Below are positions 61,675 to 64,000 of a stretch of 64,000 nucleotides of DNA, piece after piece (positions within the stretch are counted from its first letter, which is position 1; every line of letters starts with the position of its first letter). The DNA lies in assembly GCA_910579755.1 (NCBI GenBank), contig CAJTVB010000009.1:69457-133456 (forward strand). The letters run 5' to 3'. The DNA comes from an uncultured Acetatifactor sp. Its GTDB lineage: Bacteria; Bacillota; Clostridia; Lachnospirales; Lachnospiraceae. The notes beneath the pieces are model-generated. The model was not told where the DNA came from and did no database searches. It worked only from the letters and a program-made list of their open reading frames with translations. A program made the translations under genes and the position numbers.

Positions 61675-62871
61675 ATGGCGGATATTAAAAGCTATATAAA
61701 AGAAAAGGAAAAGCGGGAGAGACGGCAGGCCGGCTATAAAGAAAAAATTATGGTGCATAAGCTGGCCAAGGTTTACCGCGTTCTTCTGATCGCAGCTGCA
61801 GCCGTGGCCTTGATTGTAATAGCGGTGATCCAATATCAGCGGCATGTGTATACAGATTATGAAACGGTTTCTTCTATTTCAAGAGAGAAAACAACCGGGT
61901 CGGTGGATGTGCGTCTGGGAAACTCTATTTTGACATACAGTAAGGATGGAGCCCACTGTACGGATCTGAAGGGAAACGTGACATGGAACCAGACCTATGA
62001 AATCCAGGATATCAGGCTGGCAGTCTGCGGCAATACGGTTGCCATAGGCGAATATAATGGAAGAAGCATTTATGTGCAGAATTCGGAAAAACTTCTGCAT
62101 CAGATCACCACTACTATGCCTATCCGAAATCTGGCAGTTTCTTCTTCGGGGAGAGTGACAGCAGTTCTGGCCGACACAGATCTGACATGGATCTATACAT
62201 ACGATCCCGGAGGAAATGTAGCATTCTGGGGACGGGTTCACATGGATGGTTCCGGGGAACCCACAGCGATCAGCCTCTCTCCCAATGGGGAGCTTTTGGC
62301 TGCAGCCTATATGTATGTTGACGCGGGAGTGCTGAAGACGAACATTGTATTTTACAATTTCGGATCTGTGGGAGAGAATAACAGTGACCATATTGTGAGC
62401 AACGACACCTATCCGGATACGATTATTCCGCAGATTCAGTTTATGAATGATGACACGGCATTTGCGGTGGGGGATAATCGTCTGGTAATTTACAAGGGCA
62501 GCCAGAAGCCTACGGTGGCGGCAGGATATATGTTTGACGCCAAGCTCAGATCCGTTTTTTACAGTGACAAGTACATAGGATTGGTGTTTTATTCCGAGGA
62601 CGCTGAAAACAGCTACCGTATGGATGTCTATGACACAAAGGCGGAAAAGCGCGGAAGCTATTATTTTGATATAGAATACAGAGATATTTTTTTCGAACAG
62701 GAAGGCTTTGTGGTGTATAATGAAACCGAGTGCCTGATTATGACGCTGGACGGCGCAGAAAAGTTCAACGGCTCATTTTCCAAGGCGGCGGGTCTCGTGA
62801 TTCCCGTGGGAGGATCCTACAGATATGCGCTGGTGACAGAGCATTCCATAGACACGATTCAGCTAAAGTAG
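61675..62871 (+). CDS. DUF5711-like membrane-anchored beta-propeller protein
   Basis: The 398-residue protein has a basic cytoplasmic N-terminus, one membrane helix (about residues 32-55) and a large extracytoplasmic domain of repeating beta strands, consistent with a WD40/PQQ-like propeller; TYSKDGAHCTDLKGNVTWNQ and later repeats show the pattern. It resembles DUF5711 proteins of Clostridia, whose function is unknown. The next gene encodes a CvpA-like protein, a common pairing in the group. The start ATG follows a weak AAAGG. Confidence 0.7.
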   Translation: MADIKSYIKEKEKRERRQAGYKEKIMVHKLAKVYRVLLIAAAAVALIVIAVIQYQRHVYTDYETVSSISREKTTGSVDVRLGNSILTYSKDGAHCTDLKGNVTWNQTYEIQDIRLAVCGNTVAIGEYNGRSIYVQNSEKLLHQITTTMPIRNLAVSSSGRVTAVLADTDLTWIYTYDPGGNVAFWGRVHMDGSGEPTAISLSPNGELLAAAYMYVDAGVLKTNIVFYNFGSVGENNSDHIVSNDTYPDTIIPQIQFMNDDTAFAVGDNRLVIYKGSQKPTVAAGYMFDAKLRSVFYSDKYIGLVFYSEDAENSYRMDVYDTKAEKRGSYYFDIEYRDIFFEQEGFVVYNETECLIMTLDGAEKFNGSFSKAAGLVIPVGGSYRYALVTEHSIDTIQLK

Positions 62872-62951
62872 CGAAGGACAAAGGATGCATATGGGAAGAA
62901 ACGGAGCCGTATGCCGCAGAGATGTCCGCCAGACGGACAGGAAGGATAAGA

Positions 62952-63497
62952 ATGGAAATCAATATACTGTTAGTGGCAGCAGCAGCCGCTGCGATAATCA
63001 AAATGATCGACGGATATAAAAAGGGAATGATTAAGGAGATTATTTCCCTGGTGTCCATGGTGATCCTGTGTGTGGTTGCCGCCCTGCTGGCCAACGGTGT
63101 GAGCAGCTACCACGACGGCAAAATCTTCAATGTAATCGTTATGGGAGCCCTGCTTGCAGCGCTGGGAATCGTACATCATCTTCTGGGGCTTGTCTTTTTT
63201 TCTGCAAAGATGCTTTCAAAGCTTCCCGTTGTGCACTTTGTGGATAAGCTTTTGGGGATTGTATTCGGGGCTTTTGAGATCATTCTGGTTCTCTGGACAA
63301 TATACACCTTTATCATGATGATGGATCTGGGAGTTATAGGACAGGTGGTTTTGGCATACACGGAGGAAAGCGAGATTCTGACATGGATATACCGCCATAA
63401 TTATCTGGCGTATGGCATAGAGAGGCTTCTGGAAGAGTTCAGCTTTATTCCGCTTTCCATACCGACGTCGCTGTTCACGGCTTTGCCGCGGATGTGA
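62952..63497 (+). CDS. CvpA family membrane protein
   Basis: The 181-residue protein has four or five membrane helices, beginning INILLVAAAAAAIIKMIDGYKKG, with the GYKKGMIKEI turn after the first helix and a VVHFVDKLLGIVFGAFE segment typical of CvpA/colicin-V-production proteins. Members are linked with envelope homeostasis; the molecular role is unclear. ATG 62952 with GGAAGGA in front is preferred over the longer frame that runs back into the DUF5711-like gene. It is the last gene before the rRNA operon. Confidence 0.82.
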   Translation: MEINILLVAAAAAAIIKMIDGYKKGMIKEIISLVSMVILCVVAALLANGVSSYHDGKIFNVIVMGALLAALGIVHHLLGLVFFSAKMLSKLPVVHFVDKLLGIVFGAFEIILVLWTIYTFIMMMDLGVIGQVVLAYTEESEILTWIYRHNYLAYGIERLLEEFSFIPLSIPTSLFTALPRM

Positions 63498-63533
63498 AGA
63501 ATAATGATTCCGAAAAAGTTATGGAAAATATTG

Positions 63534-63563
63534 TTGACAGGAAAAAGGTGAGAATGCTATAAT
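63534..63563 (+). promoter_or_regulatory. rRNA operon promoter P1
   Basis: TTGACA at 63534-63539 and TATAAT at 63558-63563 are both perfect consensus boxes with an 18-base spacer. It lies about 400 bases before the 16S rRNA start. Confidence 0.8.
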
Positions 63564-63662
63564 AAAACTCCACTGCAGGAGCGGATTTGCTTGATGTGCA
63601 TGATCTGGCGGAATATACGCGAAGGCAACTGAAAAAAAGTGCAGTGAAATTAAAAAAAGCTG

Positions 63663-63691
63663 TTGACAAAGCGAAAGACATATGATATTCT
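63663..63691 (+). promoter_or_regulatory. rRNA operon promoter P2
   Basis: TTGACA at 63663-63668 is followed after 17 bases by TATTCT at 63686-63691. Tandem P1-P2 promoters are the usual arrangement for rRNA operons. The leader from about 63698 to 63969 contains no gene; it is rich in A and G and holds ACCTTGACAAATAAACAG near 63749, a leader sequence typical of rRNA operons. Confidence 0.75.
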
Positions 63692-63969
63692 ATCAGAGTT
63701 GCCGCTGAGAGCGACAGCAGGGCGGAAGGGAGACCGGAAGCCGAAGAACCTTGACAAATAAACAGTAATGCAACCCTGAAAATTCTAAAAAGGGAGAACC
63801 GCAGAAGGCGCTGAAAAGCGGTCTGGAAGCGGGGAGTCCAAAGAGAGATTTCAGAGAACAGATCTGTAAAAAGATCAACCCAAAGAAACAGTAAAACGGA
63901 CAAGAAAAGTCTGTAAAAGCCAGAGAGAGACTGGCGAAAGCCAGAGGGAACTGGCAGGAGAGAACGAAA

Positions 63970-64000
63970 GAACATGAGAGTTTGATCCTGGCTCAGGATC
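63970..64000 (+). rRNA. rrs: 16S rRNA, 5' end (cut by window edge)
   Basis: AGAGTTTGATCCTGGCTCAG at 63977-63996 is the universal 5' primer region of bacterial 16S rRNA, which begins at about position 8 of the mature RNA. The 5' end is therefore placed near 63970. The rest of the gene lies beyond the window. Confidence 0.95.

Noticed and set aside
1..64000. CRISPR arrays, tRNA genes, insertion sequences or prophage genes
   Set aside because: I saw no regularly spaced direct repeats with unique spacers, no cloverleaf with a TTCGA loop, and no transposase, integrase or phage structural gene.

Overview
The window looks like a chromosomal segment of a Gram-positive anaerobe of the Clostridia, most likely Lachnospiraceae. 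The grounds are the gene content and order (dnaX-ybaB-recR, an ANTAR regulator next to a glutamine-synthetase-like gene, two membrane-anchored GH25 lysozymes, CvpA and DUF5711-like proteins), Shine-Dalgarno-rich starts, and the start of a 16S rRNA gene at the right edge. No taxon can be fixed from sequence reading alone.

Region 1 (1-18604, + strand) is a surface-glycan locus. It holds a GT52-type glycosyltransferase, an MsbA/PglK-like ABC flippase, and pseudaminic-acid genes: CMP-nonulosonate synthetase pseF, a hexapeptide acyltransferase, pseI and pseG. These are followed by an SGNH hydrolase, a GtrII-like transferase with a GtrB-like polyprenyl-phosphate glycosyltransferase, an RffA/WecE aminotransferase, and several multi-pass GT-C-like proteins (DUF6044 and DUF6077 types). 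One DUF6077 gene is divided by a single in-frame TAG. pseB, pseC and a recognisable pseH are not in the window.

Region 2 (18808-21663, - strand) is a two-gene operon: a GT39-like protein and an SGNH-fold protein that has lost its catalytic serine. A divergent regulatory region separates it from region 3.

Region 3 (21912-41994, + strand) is a second glycan locus built on an ABC-transporter-dependent export scheme. It contains a large GH25 lysozyme, rfbB, rfbA, a second GH25 lysozyme, rfbC, wzm, a DUF6056 protein and wzt with a C-terminal cargo-binding domain. Next come a methyltransferase-kinase fusion resembling the WbdD chain terminator, two large GT2 proteins, and an MBOAT plus SGNH/DltD-like O-acylation pair. 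In Gram-negative systems WbdD caps the chain and the Wzt C-domain recognises the cap; the same set of parts here is the most interesting feature of the window. rfbD is not seen, so the final dTDP-sugar is uncertain.

Region 4 (42003-50724, mostly - strand) is accessory and housekeeping: DUF2971, PAP2 phosphatase, GGDEF diguanylate cyclase, a YcxB-like membrane protein (+), a GT39-like protein, an ANTAR protein with a degenerate receiver, and a short glutamine-synthetase-like protein.

Region 5 (50847-64000, + strand) is core metabolism and DNA maintenance: pyrG behind a promoter and attenuator-like terminator, a GH95 fucosidase behind a promoter with an overlapping operator-like palindrome, phosphofructokinase, dnaX-ybaB-recR, galM, a LysM protein, a densely structured intergenic element, DUF5711 and CvpA proteins, and tandem rRNA promoters leading into 16S rRNA.
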